DNA from: Porticoccaceae bacterium
GTDB lineage: Bacteria; Pseudomonadota; Gammaproteobacteria; Pseudomonadales; Porticoccaceae
NCBI GenBank assembly: GCA_024644585.1
Contig: JAHEHM010000008.1
Coordinates: 1 to 64,000, forward strand
Direction of reading: 5' to 3'
Length of the DNA stretch: 64,000 nt
This document shows, in pieces, positions 45,750 through 54,804 of the stretch (the first letter of the stretch is position 1; each line of letters opens with the position of its first letter). The position numbers and the translations under genes were made by a program. The notes below the pieces were generated by a model, which ran no database searches, was not told the DNA's origin, and saw only the letters and a list, made by a program, of their open reading frames with translations.

Positions 45750-47201
45750 ATGCAAGCCCCCGTAAATAAAGCATCACCCATTATTCTTTGGTTTAGACAG
45801 GATCTAAGACTGGCAGACAATCCTGCATTATCCCAGGCCTGTAAAGATGGAGCAATTATCCCGGTCTATATTTTGGATGATAAATCAGCAGGTGATTGGG
45901 CTATGGGGGGTGCAAGTCGGTGGTTTCTTCACGAAGCCCTCAAAGCCTTAGATCACTCGCTTGACGGAAAGCTTAACCTGTTTAGTGGCGACCCACTAGA
46001 AATTCTCCAGCATCTGGTTAACACCCATAAGGCGCAAGCGGTTTATTGGAATCGCTGTTATGAGCCATGGCGCCTTAAGCGCGACACTCAGCTTAAAGTT
46101 GATTTAAAAGAGCTGGGGCTTGAGGTGAAAAGTTTTAATGCCTCGTTGTTGTGGGAGCCTTGGGAAATTCTTAAAAAGGATCAAACCCCCTACAAAGTAT
46201 TTACCCCCTATTATAAGCGGGGCTGCTTGAGCCATATGCCGCCAAGAAGACCGTTACCGACCCCAGAAAATATTAATTTATTAAATAAAAGTGAATGCTC
46301 ACTTACGCTTGAAGATCTTAATTTAAAGCCAAATATAAACTGGGACAGTGAAATAAGCGAAATGTGGACGGTTGACGAACAAACCGCTGATATCTATCTA
46401 GATGCCTTTCTTGAAGAGGGTATAGCCGATTACCGTGAGGGTAGAAATTTCCCAAATAAAGCCCATGTATCAAGATTATCTCCGTATTTACATCTAGGAT
46501 TGATATCGCCCAATACGGCATGGCACAGGGCCAAAGATCAGGGCCCCATAGCGGCAAACGAAGACAATATTGCTGTATTCCTAAGCGAGCTGGGGTGGCG
46601 CGAATTTTCTTATTACCTGCTTTATCATTTTCCACAGTTACCGGACAAAAACCTTCAGACAAAGTTTGATCGCTTTAACTGGTCTAAAGATAATCAGCAA
46701 AGCTTGGTCGCATGGCAAACGGGACAAACCGGTTACCCATTGATCGATGCAGGCATGCGTGAACTCTATAACACCGGCTACATGCATAACCGTGTTCGCA
46801 TGGTGGTAGGTTCATTTTTGGTAAAAAACCTTCTAATACATTGGCAAGAAGGCGAGCGATGGTTTTGGGACTGTTTGCTAGACGCTGATTTGGCCAGCAA
46901 TAGTGCCAGTTGGCAGTGGGTTGCCGGTTGCGGCGCAGATGCGGCACCCTTTTTCAGGGTCTTTAATCCGATTACACAGAGTGAGAAATTTGATAAGCAG
47001 GGTGACTATATTCGTCAATATGTCCCTGAATTAGCCGATATGCCAGCCAAGTATATTCATGCACCTTGGCTCGCCCCTGAGGAAATATTAGCTGCGGCTA
47101 ATGTGACCTTAGGTGAAAATTATCCAATGCCAATTGTGGACGTTAAGCAGTCCCGCGAATTGGCATTGGAAGAATTTAAGCGGATTAAAATCCCGGCCTA
47201 A
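45750..47201 (+). CDS. phrB: Deoxyribodipyrimidine photolyase (class I CPD type)
   Basis: This flavoprotein repairs cyclobutane pyrimidine dimers with blue light. The 483-residue protein has the N-terminal antenna domain ([17 protein letters not shown]) and the FAD domain with [54 protein letters not shown] and [28 protein letters not shown], as in microbial class I photolyases. It is inserted between purD and purH on the opposite strand; its stop overlaps that of purH. Confidence 0.94.
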   Translation: MQAPVNKASPIILWFRQDLRLADNPALSQACKDGAIIPVYILDDKSAGDWAMGGASRWFLHEALKALDHSLDGKLNLFSGDPLEILQHLVNTHKAQAVYWNRCYEPWRLKRDTQLKVDLKELGLEVKSFNASLLWEPWEILKKDQTPYKVFTPYYKRGCLSHMPPRRPLPTPENINLLNKSECSLTLEDLNLKPNINWDSEISEMWTVDEQTADIYLDAFLEEGIADYREGRNFPNKAHVSRLSPYLHLGLISPNTAWHRAKDQGPIAANEDNIAVFLSELGWREFSYYLLYHFPQLPDKNLQTKFDRFNWSKDNQQSLVAWQTGQTGYPLIDAGMRELYNTGYMHNRVRMVVGSFLVKNLLIHWQEGERWFWDCLLDADLASNSASWQWVAGCGADAAPFFRVFNPITQSEKFDKQGDYIRQYVPELADMPAKYIHAPWLAPEEILAAANVTLGENYPMPIVDVKQSRELALEEFKRIKIPA

Positions 47202-48772
47202 TGTCTGAAATGACGCATGCCGGTAAAGACCATGGCCATGCCATGTTCATTGGCAGCAGCAATCACTTCATCGTCGCGCATTGAACCACCAGGCTGAATA
47301 ATACAGCTGATGCCGGCTTGACCTGCGTTATCAATGCCGTCTCGGAACGGGAAAAATGCATCGGAAGCCATGACTGCGCCCTTGACCTCAAGGCCAGCAT
47401 GCTCAGCTTTGATCGCGGCGATACGCGCACTGTTAATTCGACTCATCTGGCCAGCACCTACGCCTACTGTCTGGTTGTCTTTGGCGTAGATAATGGCATT
47501 CGACTTAACCATTTTCGCCACTTTCCAAGCGAACAGCATATCCTTCATTTCTTGTTCAGATGGCGCTCGTTCACTGACGATTTTCAAGTCTTCTTCAGTG
47601 ATCATGCCATTGTCTCTATCCTGAATTAATAGCCCACCGTTCACACGTTTGTAGTCAAAGTTTTGTGGTTTTTGATTACTCCAGTTACCGCACTCGAGTA
47701 AGCGCACATTTTTCTTGGCGCTGACTACAACCTTAGCTTCTTCAGCTATCGAGGGTGCAATAATCACTTCAACAAACTGCTTCTCACAGATAGCCGCCGC
47801 AGTTTTTGCATCTAGTTCACGGTTAAAAGCAATAATGCCGCCAAAGGCAGATTCTGGGTCGGTAATAAATGCCAGCTCATAAGCAGTGGCGATATCGACA
47901 CCAATAGCTACTCCACAGGGATTAGCGTGCTTAACAATGACACAGGCTGGTTCATCAAACTGCTTAACTGTCTCAAGCGCTGAATCTGTGTCAGCGATAT
48001 TGTTGAAAGAAAGCGCTTTACCCTGAACCTGTGTTGCCGTTGATACGCTGGCATCGCCTGGGTTAGCTTCTGTATAAAAGGCGGCTTTCTGGTGCGGGTT
48101 TTCACCGTAGCGCATATCCTGAGTTTTCAGATATTGAACATTGTAGGTGTTAGAAAAATCACGCGTTTGATTTTGCGTATCGCGGCCACCAAAGTGATTG
48201 GCAATCATGCCATCATAAGCGGCGGTATGTTCGAAGGCTTTAACCATTAAATCGTAACGTGTTTGGTAGTCCAGCTGACCCTGATTAGACTGCATTTCTT
48301 CAGCAATCTTAGGGTAATCTCCAGCATTAACCACAATCGCAACATCACGATGGTTTTTAGCGGCAGAACGAACCATAGTCGGGCCGCCAATATCAATATT
48401 TTCAATAGCCGTTGGCAAGTCACAGTTTGGATCAGCTACGGTTGCAGCGAATGGATATAGGTTAACCACCACCATATCAATGGCTTGGATGCCATGTTCT
48501 TCCATTACCTTTTCGTCGGTGCCGCGGCGCCCTAAAATCCCACCATGCACCTTTGGATGCAATGTTTTAACACGGCCGTCCATCATTTCAGGAAAGCCTG
48601 TGTACTCTGATACTTCAACCACCTGAATACCGTTTTCTTTTAGCAGTCGAAAGGTTCCGCCAGTGGATAATATTTCAACACCCTGCTGATTCAGTGCTTG
48701 GGCAAACTCAACAATGCCAGTTTTATCTGACACGCTAATTAGGGCTCGGGAGATTTTTCGTAATTCGCTCAT
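47198..48772 (-). CDS. purH: AICAR transformylase/IMP cyclohydrolase
   Basis: PurH does the last two steps of IMP synthesis. The 524-residue bifunctional protein has the N-terminal cyclohydrolase domain ([44 protein letters not shown]) and C-terminal transformylase with [21 protein letters not shown] and [19 protein letters not shown]. Fis and dusB follow upstream in the usual order. Confidence 0.97.
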   Translation of the reverse strand: MSELRKISRALISVSDKTGIVEFAQALNQQGVEILSTGGTFRLLKENGIQVVEVSEYTGFPEMMDGRVKTLHPKVHGGILGRRGTDEKVMEEHGIQAIDMVVVNLYPFAATVADPNCDLPTAIENIDIGGPTMVRSAAKNHRDVAIVVNAGDYPKIAEEMQSNQGQLDYQTRYDLMVKAFEHTAAYDGMIANHFGGRDTQNQTRDFSNTYNVQYLKTQDMRYGENPHQKAAFYTEANPGDASVSTATQVQGKALSFNNIADTDSALETVKQFDEPACVIVKHANPCGVAIGVDIATAYELAFITDPESAFGGIIAFNRELDAKTAAAICEKQFVEVIIAPSIAEEAKVVVSAKKNVRLLECGNWSNQKPQNFDYKRVNGGLLIQDRDNGMITEEDLKIVSERAPSEQEMKDMLFAWKVAKMVKSNAIIYAKDNQTVGVGAGQMSRINSARIAAIKAEHAGLEVKGAVMASDAFFPFRDGIDNAGQAGISCIIQPGGSMRDDEVIAAANEHGMAMVFTGMRHFRH

Positions 48773-48786
48773 TTAATCCTCGGATT

Positions 48787-49083
48787 TTAAAGAAGGTTGT
48801 ACTGTTTTAATTTTTTGCGCAACGTGCCGCGGTTTAAGCCTAAAAGTGCGGCTGTTTTACTTTGATTTTGTCGTGTGTATTTCATAGCGGCTTCAAGCAA
48901 TGGTGGCTCCACCTCTGCCATCACTATGTCATAAAGCTCTTTAGTATCTTGGCCGTCAAGATCCTCAAAATAGCGCTGCATGGCCTCAGAAACATGGTCT
49001 CTCAAAGACTTTTGTTCAGTAATCACAGGTAATTCATTGGTTAAATCATCTGCAACAGTTAGATTATCATTTTCTGGGATCAT
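48787..49083 (-). CDS. fis: DNA-binding protein Fis
   Basis: Fis is a nucleoid protein and activator of rRNA promoters. The 98-residue protein has a short disordered N-terminus, helices with VSEAMQRYFEDLDGQD and YDIVMAEVEPPLLEAAMKYT, and the C-terminal helix-turn-helix NQSKTAALLGLNRGTLRKKL. It overlaps dusB as ATGA, the conserved dusB-fis operon. Confidence 0.96.
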   Translation of the reverse strand: MIPENDNLTVADDLTNELPVITEQKSLRDHVSEAMQRYFEDLDGQDTKELYDIVMAEVEPPLLEAAMKYTRQNQSKTAALLGLNRGTLRKKLKQYNLL

Positions 49084-50066
49084 GCCGCTCGCTCCTCAAG
49101 CGAATAATTATCAAAAAACTCTCGAAGTTGCTGTTGCTGTTGCTCGCAGGTTTCAAGTTGATTGAAAATTTTGGTAAAAGCTTTGCCGTCGGTTAACCAG
49201 CTGCTGTACCAGCCAATATGCTTTCTAGAGATACGCACGCCGCCCACTTCGCCATAGAACTCATGCAGATCTGTGAGGTGTCTAGTCATAACCGCACCTA
49301 CCTCTGCAATGCTCGGCTCGGGGAGAAGTTCAGCATGCTCAAGATAATGATTAATCTGATTGAAAATCCAGGGATTACCCTGAGCGCCGCGGCCAATCAT
49401 TACCGCACTAGCGCCGGTTTTTTTGAGTACAGTTTCAGCCTGTGCGGCACAGGTGATATCGCCATTGGCAAATACCGGAATTGAGATAGCATCAACTACC
49501 TTAGCGATGCTGTCATATTCTACTTCGCCAACAAAACGACAGGCCTTAGTCCGCCCGTGCACTGCCAGTGCCTGAATGCCAGACTGTTCAGCAATGGTAG
49601 CAATTTCGGTAGCATTGCGATTCTGTCTATCCCAGCCCGTGCGAATTTTTAAGGTTACCGGAACATCCACAGCGTTAACTACCGCAGTTAAGATGCTCTC
49701 AACCAGTTGAGGGTCTTTTAACAGTGCCGAACCAGCGGCGCGTTTACAAACCTTCTTAGCAGGGCAGCCCATGTTGATATCAATAATTTCTGCACCCTGA
49801 GCTACATTAAATTGCGCAGCTTCAGCCATCATCTGTGGATCATAGCCGGCAATTTGAACGGATTTTGGTGAGGGTTCGTTACCGAATTGAATCCGCAGAC
49901 GAGATTTTCGCGTTGACCATGTGCTCGGATCAGAGGCCACCATTTCGGAAACAACCAGCCCAGCGCCCATCTCTCGACAGAGCTGACGGAAAGGCAGGTC
50001 AGTCACCCCAGCCATAGGGGCTAGAACGGTTTTGCCATGTATTTGATAGGGGCCAATAGTAAACAA
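49080..50066 (-). CDS. dusB: tRNA-dihydrouridine synthase B
   Basis: DusB reduces uridine to dihydrouridine in tRNA with FMN and NADPH. The 328-residue protein has LAPMAGVTDLPFRQLC, the catalytic Cys in NMGCPAKKVCKRAAGSALL, TLKIRTGW, HGRTKAC and NGDI plus MIGRGAQGNPWIF. The start appears to be TTG at 50064-50066, giving an N-terminus like E. coli DusB. The 305 bp beyond it hold the promoters for dusB-fis and the divergent signalling cassette. Confidence 0.95.
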   Translation of the reverse strand: MFTIGPYQIHGKTVLAPMAGVTDLPFRQLCREMGAGLVVSEMVASDPSTWSTRKSRLRIQFGNEPSPKSVQIAGYDPQMMAEAAQFNVAQGAEIIDINMGCPAKKVCKRAAGSALLKDPQLVESILTAVVNAVDVPVTLKIRTGWDRQNRNATEIATIAEQSGIQALAVHGRTKACRFVGEVEYDSIAKVVDAISIPVFANGDITCAAQAETVLKKTGASAVMIGRGAQGNPWIFNQINHYLEHAELLPEPSIAEVGAVMTRHLTDLHEFYGEVGGVRISRKHIGWYSSWLTDGKAFTKIFNQLETCEQQQQQLREFFDNYSLEERAA

Positions 50067-50371
50067 ATGAAAATCTTCGTTAAAATTTAGGTTTAACCGT
50101 TAAATTGAAAACCAAAATCCATTTGGCAAGGGGGAGCAATCATACTCCTAACTGAGTTGATTAAAAAGTGATCAACTTAAAAAATTGCACAATTACTTGA
50201 ATAAGTTTTCTATAAAAAAAACCAAGGAAAAAAAATCTCAAAATATACTGCTAAAATGAAAGGGAATAGGATGACAATAAAAGTCTGTCAAAGAGCGTTT
50301 TGGGGATACACCTAAGGAGAGCCGATGGATTGGCAGAGTGACATAAGCTCACAGAGCAAGAAGATGGAATC
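50067..50371. other. Intergenic region between dusB and the signalling cassette
   Basis: This 305-bp AT-rich stretch separates divergent genes. It holds an inverted repeat (50155-50177), a well-placed ribosome site AAGGAG (50314-50319) and most of a 24-codon frame at 50325-50399. TATAAA and TATACT hexamers occur around 50212 and 50242, but no convincing -35 is paired with them. Confidence 0.5.
50155..50177. repeat. Inverted repeat AGTTGAT-N9-ATCAACT
   Basis: Seven-base perfect arms at 50155-50161 and 50171-50177 lie between dusB and the divergent Roadblock operon. It may be a regulator site for the cassette. No second copy was seen. Confidence 0.4.
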
Positions 50372-50399
50372 ATGGAAGAAGATGTCATTGATCAAATAA
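50325..50399 (+). CDS. Short frame (24 codons) overlapping the first Roadblock gene
   Basis: An ATG at 50325 lies six bases after AAGGAG, the best ribosome site in the region, and its 24-codon frame ends with TAA at 50397-50399, 28 bases into the next gene in another frame. The next gene has only a weak site of its own. It could be a leader peptide that couples translation. Its own product, lysine- and serine-rich, resembles nothing I know. Confidence 0.4.
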   Translation: MDWQSDISSQSKKMESWKKMSLIK

Positions 50400-50710
50400 T
50401 GCAGATCAAGCAAATAAAAGGTCTTATACAAACCAATACAGAGGGTGAAGATGTTGCCTCAACCATTGAAGATGAGCAACTGGCGCATTTTATGAGATTC
50501 CTTGTTGGCTACGCTCCGCTTTTTGAAAAAACTGCAGAGCTAGGAGCCATTAGAAGCATTATCTTAACTAGCAATAAAAACAACAATCTGGGTGTTTTTA
50601 TAGGTAAGGAGCACAGTCTGGGCGTGCTTTTTGCCAGAGGCTGTTCAATAAAAAAACTGTTTTCACAGATCAAAGCCTATCTTAATAAACTGTCGATTGG
50701 AGACGCATAA
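50372..50710 (+). CDS. Roadblock/LC7 domain protein
   Basis: The 112-residue protein fits the Roadblock/LC7 fold: strand-turn IKGLIQTNTEGEDVAS, a helix (AHFMRFLVGYAPLFEKTAELG), then paired strands (RSIILTSNKNN-NLGVFIGKEHSLGVLFA) and a final helix. Such proteins act as dimers, and MglB is a GTPase-activating protein; no MglA-like GTPase is present here. Start ATG 50372 cannot be extended because of a TGA at 50339. The stop overlaps the next start as TAATG, so the two are coupled. Confidence 0.65.
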   Translation: MEEDVIDQIMQIKQIKGLIQTNTEGEDVASTIEDEQLAHFMRFLVGYAPLFEKTAELGAIRSIILTSNKNNNLGVFIGKEHSLGVLFARGCSIKKLFSQIKAYLNKLSIGDA

Positions 50711-51453
50711 TGTCCAAACTTGACAGAGAAAAGATTCTCGACGAGCTGGTATCTTTTGAGGGTATAAGTCATAGCTGCATATACCAAAATGAGCAGATTT
50801 TAGCCTCGACATTCCCATCGATAATACAGGACAAATTGTCAGGTATGGGGCGCTTTATCGATAAAATATTTTCATCTGCCCATGCAATAGACCAGGCACA
50901 TGACGAAATCCATATTGAATTAGAAGAAAATACACTGATTACATACCGGGTAAATGATGACTTTTTGCTTATGTTAATGGCAACTAAGGGGATCAATTTA
51001 TCTCTGGTTTACATGACCGTCAAAGCCATTGAAAAAAGCGTAAAGCTACATGGTTTACCACCACCTAAAAATACAGCCTCTATACCCGTTCCCACAGAAG
51101 TCAGTAAAGAAAAAAAAGCGCCTAATGATTACCGGAAAGAAGACATACCCGTTTGGCCTCTAAAGGGTGAATCAGAGGATGCGCCAAGCAAATTGACCAG
51201 CGAGCAAAAAGTTGAGCTTTACACCAATGGACTCAAGAAGATGTTGTTAGAGAGCTTTGGACCTGTTGGAGACATTATTTTTGAAGAAGCCTTACAGCGA
51301 TGGCAGGCTTCATATCCGCTAGAAGTAGAAAGTATAGCTAAGTTAGTCGACCTTATAACGCAAGAAATTGATAGTAAAAATGAAAAGCGTTCATTTTTTA
51401 ATAAAGCGGCAAGATTTATTCGCAAACCATTATCGGAGATAGGCAATGAGTAG
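50710..51453 (+). CDS. Two-domain protein with Roadblock-like N-terminus
   Basis: The 247-residue protein appears to have an N-terminal Roadblock-fold domain (about 10-115: SHSCIYQNEQILASTFP, long helix, then EIHIELEENTLITYRVNDDFLLMLMA), a Pro/Lys-rich linker (about 116-165) and a helical C-terminal domain (about 168-235) with LLESFGPVGDIIFEEALQRW that resembles DUF8082-type domains found in similar proteins. The fold assignment is by pattern, not search. It overlaps the sensor gene by eight bases, so all three upstream genes form one operon. Confidence 0.6.
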   Translation: MSKLDREKILDELVSFEGISHSCIYQNEQILASTFPSIIQDKLSGMGRFIDKIFSSAHAIDQAHDEIHIELEENTLITYRVNDDFLLMLMATKGINLSLVYMTVKAIEKSVKLHGLPPPKNTASIPVPTEVSKEKKAPNDYRKEDIPVWPLKGESEDAPSKLTSEQKVELYTNGLKKMLLESFGPVGDIIFEEALQRWQASYPLEVESIAKLVDLITQEIDSKNEKRSFFNKAARFIRKPLSEIGNE

Positions 51454-52636
51454 CATTCGCTACAAAATATTATCACTATGCTTAGTACTGGCCATAGTGC
51501 CAACAGTAGCCGTAAGCGCCTATGGCGTGTACTCCACAATTAACGCATTGCAGCTCAACAGCTTAAAGGAGCAGGACACTAAAATATCCCTGCTAGGCAA
51601 GCAGTTAGACAGGGCTTTGTCAGCGGTTAAGTCTGATATATTGTATTTTAGATATTCGACATCAATGCAAGATCTCATTATAAAATCCGCAGACCCAAAG
51701 CTAACTTTTGAGCAAAGAATGGCAGCCCGAGGCCGATTGGCTAAAGATTTTCTAGCATTCTCAGAACAGCGACCTATGTATCATCAGCTGCGGTTTTTAT
51801 CGAAATATGGCAAAGAAGTTGTGCGAGTCGACAGGGTGGGTGGTAAAAGCAAAATTGTCACTCAACTGGAAGATAGAAAAGGCCGTTATTATGTGAATAA
51901 CACGCTGATATTAAAGTCAGGTGAGGTCATGGTGTCTCATCTGGATTTATATCGTGAGAACGGTAAGATCAAAGAGCCAGTAAGCCCAGTCATTCGCTAT
52001 GGCACCCCAGTTTACGGAAGATATGGCAAGCTTCATGGGATACTGCTATTTAATGTATCTGCTAGTAATTTTCTTGAAACACTTCAACAATCGTCCACCA
52101 GTAAAAATGAACGCTTGGTCATGGTAGATCCTGATGGATACTATTTGCTGCACCCCGATAAAACAAAATTATGGGGCTCGCTGAGAGACAAAAATACCGG
52201 TGAAAGAATACAACAAGATCTGCCAAGTTTAGGCAAAAAAATAGTTGGCTTAAAAGGGCCAAGTTCACTGTTTGATGGAGAAAACATAATTACAGTAAAG
52301 CCCGTTGATAACGGCATTGATGATAATCGTAATTTAGGTTTTTTAGTCAACTTCATAGCAACGGATACAATATTTGAGCCTGCTATCAAGGCGCGAAAAT
52401 TTTATATTGTAGTCACATTACTGACATTACTTTTGGCGACGGTAATTGTTTTAATTATGGCCAGAAAGATTACGCGACCTATTGTCGACCTCACTGTTGC
52501 AGCAGAGGATATGAGCAAGGGCAATATTGAAACCCCGGTTATTATTGAAACCAATGATGAAATTCATGAATTATCAAAATCCTTAGATAGATTGCGTAAA
52601 TCTGTAAAAATATTAATGACGAAATACAGAAGCTAA
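51446..52636 (+). CDS. Cache-HAMP membrane sensor without an output domain
   Basis: The 396-residue protein has a first membrane helix (about 8-30), a large periplasmic region (about 35-315) with Cache-type text such as QLRFLSKYGKEVVRVDR, VSPVIRYGTPVYG and MVDPDGYYLLHPDK, a second helix (about 319-341), and a HAMP domain (about 342-391) starting ITRPIVDLT. It ends five residues after HAMP, with no kinase, methyl-accepting or cyclase domain. It probably passes signals to a partner, perhaps the Roadblock proteins encoded just upstream. Confidence 0.85.
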   Translation: MSSIRYKILSLCLVLAIVPTVAVSAYGVYSTINALQLNSLKEQDTKISLLGKQLDRALSAVKSDILYFRYSTSMQDLIIKSADPKLTFEQRMAARGRLAKDFLAFSEQRPMYHQLRFLSKYGKEVVRVDRVGGKSKIVTQLEDRKGRYYVNNTLILKSGEVMVSHLDLYRENGKIKEPVSPVIRYGTPVYGRYGKLHGILLFNVSASNFLETLQQSSTSKNERLVMVDPDGYYLLHPDKTKLWGSLRDKNTGERIQQDLPSLGKKIVGLKGPSSLFDGENIITVKPVDNGIDDNRNLGFLVNFIATDTIFEPAIKARKFYIVVTLLTLLLATVIVLIMARKITRPIVDLTVAAEDMSKGNIETPVIIETNDEIHELSKSLDRLRKSVKILMTKYRS

Positions 52637-52734
52637 TGATTTTTCTACTATCGCTGTACCCTCATTATTTGGACAAAGCAGGGGATTAAGATATAGCTGA
52701 AATCATATTTGGGTAGTTTTCTCAGGGAGGAGAA

Positions 52735-53844
52735 ATGACGAAAATACTATTTGTTATTGTTTTTTTGGTAATGGTTGTCGGAGCCCTGTTTTCATGGTTT
52801 TACCAACCCCTGATGGGTGTTGTATCAGTCTCTGATTTAGACGAAAAACTTAAGGTAGGTTTTATTTATCTGGGTCCCCCTGGTGACCACGGTTGGACCT
52901 ATCAGCATGATCAAGGGCGATTAGCACTAGAGCGCGACCTAGGTGATCAAGTAGAAACTGTTTATGTCGAAGGTGTCCCAGAAGAGGGTCCTGCCGCTGA
53001 GGAAGCCCTAGAGCGACTCGTGAATGACGGCGCAAAGCTTATTTTCACAACATCATTTGGCTATATGGAATCCACCTTAAAAGTTGCCAAGCGATACCCC
53101 CATGTAAAATTCGAGCATGCCACCGGTTATAAAAGAAGTGAAAATGTTGCCACCTATTCATCGCGCTTTTATGAAGGTCGTTATGTCAGTGGGCAAATTG
53201 CAGGGCACCTATCCAAGACAGGCAAAGCTGGCTATGTTGCCTCTTTCCCCATCCCCGAAGTCATGCGCGGAATCAATGCATTTTTACTAGGCGCCCAGTC
53301 GGTTAATCCAGAATTTAGAATGAAAGTTATTTGGGTGAATTCTTGGTTTGACCCCGATAAAGAAGCGAATGCAGCCAAAAAATTAATAGATCAGGGCGCA
53401 GATATTTTGACCCAGCATACAGATTCCACAGCGGTGGTTCAGATTGCTGAAGAAAACAAAGTACTTGCCTTTGGTCAGGCCTCGGATATGACACCATTTG
53501 CACCGGACTACCTGCTGACCTCAATTATTAATAACTGGGGAGACTACTATACTGCAAGAACCAAGGCTGTACTTGATGGCAGCTGGTTTAGCACGGATAC
53601 CTTTGGCGGTATGGATGTGAATATGGTGGTAATGGGAGCTTTTAAAAATATGCCCGAACAGGTAAAGCGCTCAGCAAAAGCAACGACAAAAGCCCTTGCT
53701 AGTGGGGGAGTGCATCCTTTTGTTGGACCCATTATTAAACAAGATGGCACTACGGTGGTTACTGAGGGTGAGAAATTATCTCTAAAGGCTCTGTTAGGTA
53801 TGGATTGGTATGTTCAGGGCGTTGATGTAGTGGGTCTGAAATAG
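52735..53844 (+). CDS. BMP/PnrA-type ligand-binding protein, membrane anchored
   Basis: This is a periplasmic binding-protein-like protein of the BMP (PF02608) family, whose PnrA members bind purine nucleosides. The 369-residue protein has an N-terminal helix (about 4-25) without lipobox Cys, then VGFIYLGPPGDHGWTYQHDQGR, FTTSFGYMES, GQIAGHLSKTGKAGYVA and QHTDSTAVVQIAEE. A strong ribosome site (GGGAGGAG) precedes the ATG, 98 bp after the sensor gene. No ABC permease or ATPase gene is adjacent, so a signalling role with the sensor is likelier than uptake. Confidence 0.8.
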   Translation: MTKILFVIVFLVMVVGALFSWFYQPLMGVVSVSDLDEKLKVGFIYLGPPGDHGWTYQHDQGRLALERDLGDQVETVYVEGVPEEGPAAEEALERLVNDGAKLIFTTSFGYMESTLKVAKRYPHVKFEHATGYKRSENVATYSSRFYEGRYVSGQIAGHLSKTGKAGYVASFPIPEVMRGINAFLLGAQSVNPEFRMKVIWVNSWFDPDKEANAAKKLIDQGADILTQHTDSTAVVQIAEENKVLAFGQASDMTPFAPDYLLTSIINNWGDYYTARTKAVLDGSWFSTDTFGGMDVNMVVMGAFKNMPEQVKRSAKATTKALASGGVHPFVGPIIKQDGTTVVTEGEKLSLKALLGMDWYVQGVDVVGLK

Positions 53845-53867
53845 GAAGAGTGTTTTTAGCCCAGAAT

Positions 53868-54761
53868 TTATGGTAGTTTATTAGCTGATAGCTGCACCCA
53901 GTCATCCTCAAGCGACGCCGGAGCAAACTTGAATTGTTGCGAATAGGCGGCTGAAACCTGATCAATTTGATGGCTGAGTATGCCGGATAGGCAAAGCTGA
54001 CCCTTAGGAAGGGTAAGCGCGCTAATTTGTTGCGCTAAATCAATTAACGGCTTGGCTAAGATGTTGGCTACCATAATATCCGCTTTGGCCTCGGCCGGTA
54101 TTTGCTCTGGCAGCAGGGTTATAAGGCGTTCATCGGGTATTCCATTGCGTTGAGCATTGTCACGGCTGGCTAATAAGGCTTGGGGATCATTGTCTATTGC
54201 CCAGACTTTTTCAGCGCCTAGTAATAGGGCGGCTATACCCAAAATACCTGAGCCACAACCAAAGTCGATAACCGTTTTGCCCTCGAGAGATTGTTTTTCT
54301 AGCCAGTTGAGGCAAAGCATGGTGGTAGGATGGCTACCGGTGCCAAAAGCCAGTCCAGGGTCAAGGCGCAAGTTAACCGCATTAGGTTCAGGTGCTTCTA
54401 GCCAGCTAGGGCATATCCAGAGTCGGCCTTCAGAGCAGGGTATAGGTTTAAAGTGCTTTTTCCATTCCTGCGACCAATCCTTATCTTCCACCAACTGCCA
54501 TTCGGCTTTAATAGAAAAAGGTAATACAGCATTAATTTGTTCAATAATGGCGGCGGTATTGACTGAAGCGGAGAAAAGGGCTGTGAGTATACAGCTATCC
54601 CAGAGAGGGGTTTCCCCTACGCCGGGCTCTAAAATGGGCTGGTCTGCGGCATCTTGCAATGTCACAGAAACCGCCCCCGCATCCAAAACAGAATCTTCTA
54701 TCTGTTCCGTTTGCTGGGGCGTTGCCTCTATATTTAGTTGAATCCACTGGCTAGAATCCAT
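53868..54761 (-). CDS. prmA: Ribosomal protein L11 methyltransferase
   Basis: PrmA trimethylates L11 at several positions. The 297-residue protein has an N-terminal substrate domain (WIQLNIEATPQQTEQIED) and a SAM domain with LDPGLAFGTGSHPTT, VIDFGCGSGILGIAALLLGA and VANILAKPLIDL. The ATG at 54761 is preferred to a GTG at 54770. It follows accC on the same strand; dusB-fis is beyond the inserted cassette. Confidence 0.96.
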   Translation of the reverse strand: MDSSQWIQLNIEATPQQTEQIEDSVLDAGAVSVTLQDAADQPILEPGVGETPLWDSCILTALFSASVNTAAIIEQINAVLPFSIKAEWQLVEDKDWSQEWKKHFKPIPCSEGRLWICPSWLEAPEPNAVNLRLDPGLAFGTGSHPTTMLCLNWLEKQSLEGKTVIDFGCGSGILGIAALLLGAEKVWAIDNDPQALLASRDNAQRNGIPDERLITLLPEQIPAEAKADIMVANILAKPLIDLAQQISALTLPKGQLCLSGILSHQIDQVSAAYSQQFKFAPASLEDDWVQLSANKLP

Positions 54762-54804
54762 AGTAAGCACTCACTTTTTATTGTTGCTCTATGGAAAAGA
54801 TCGA

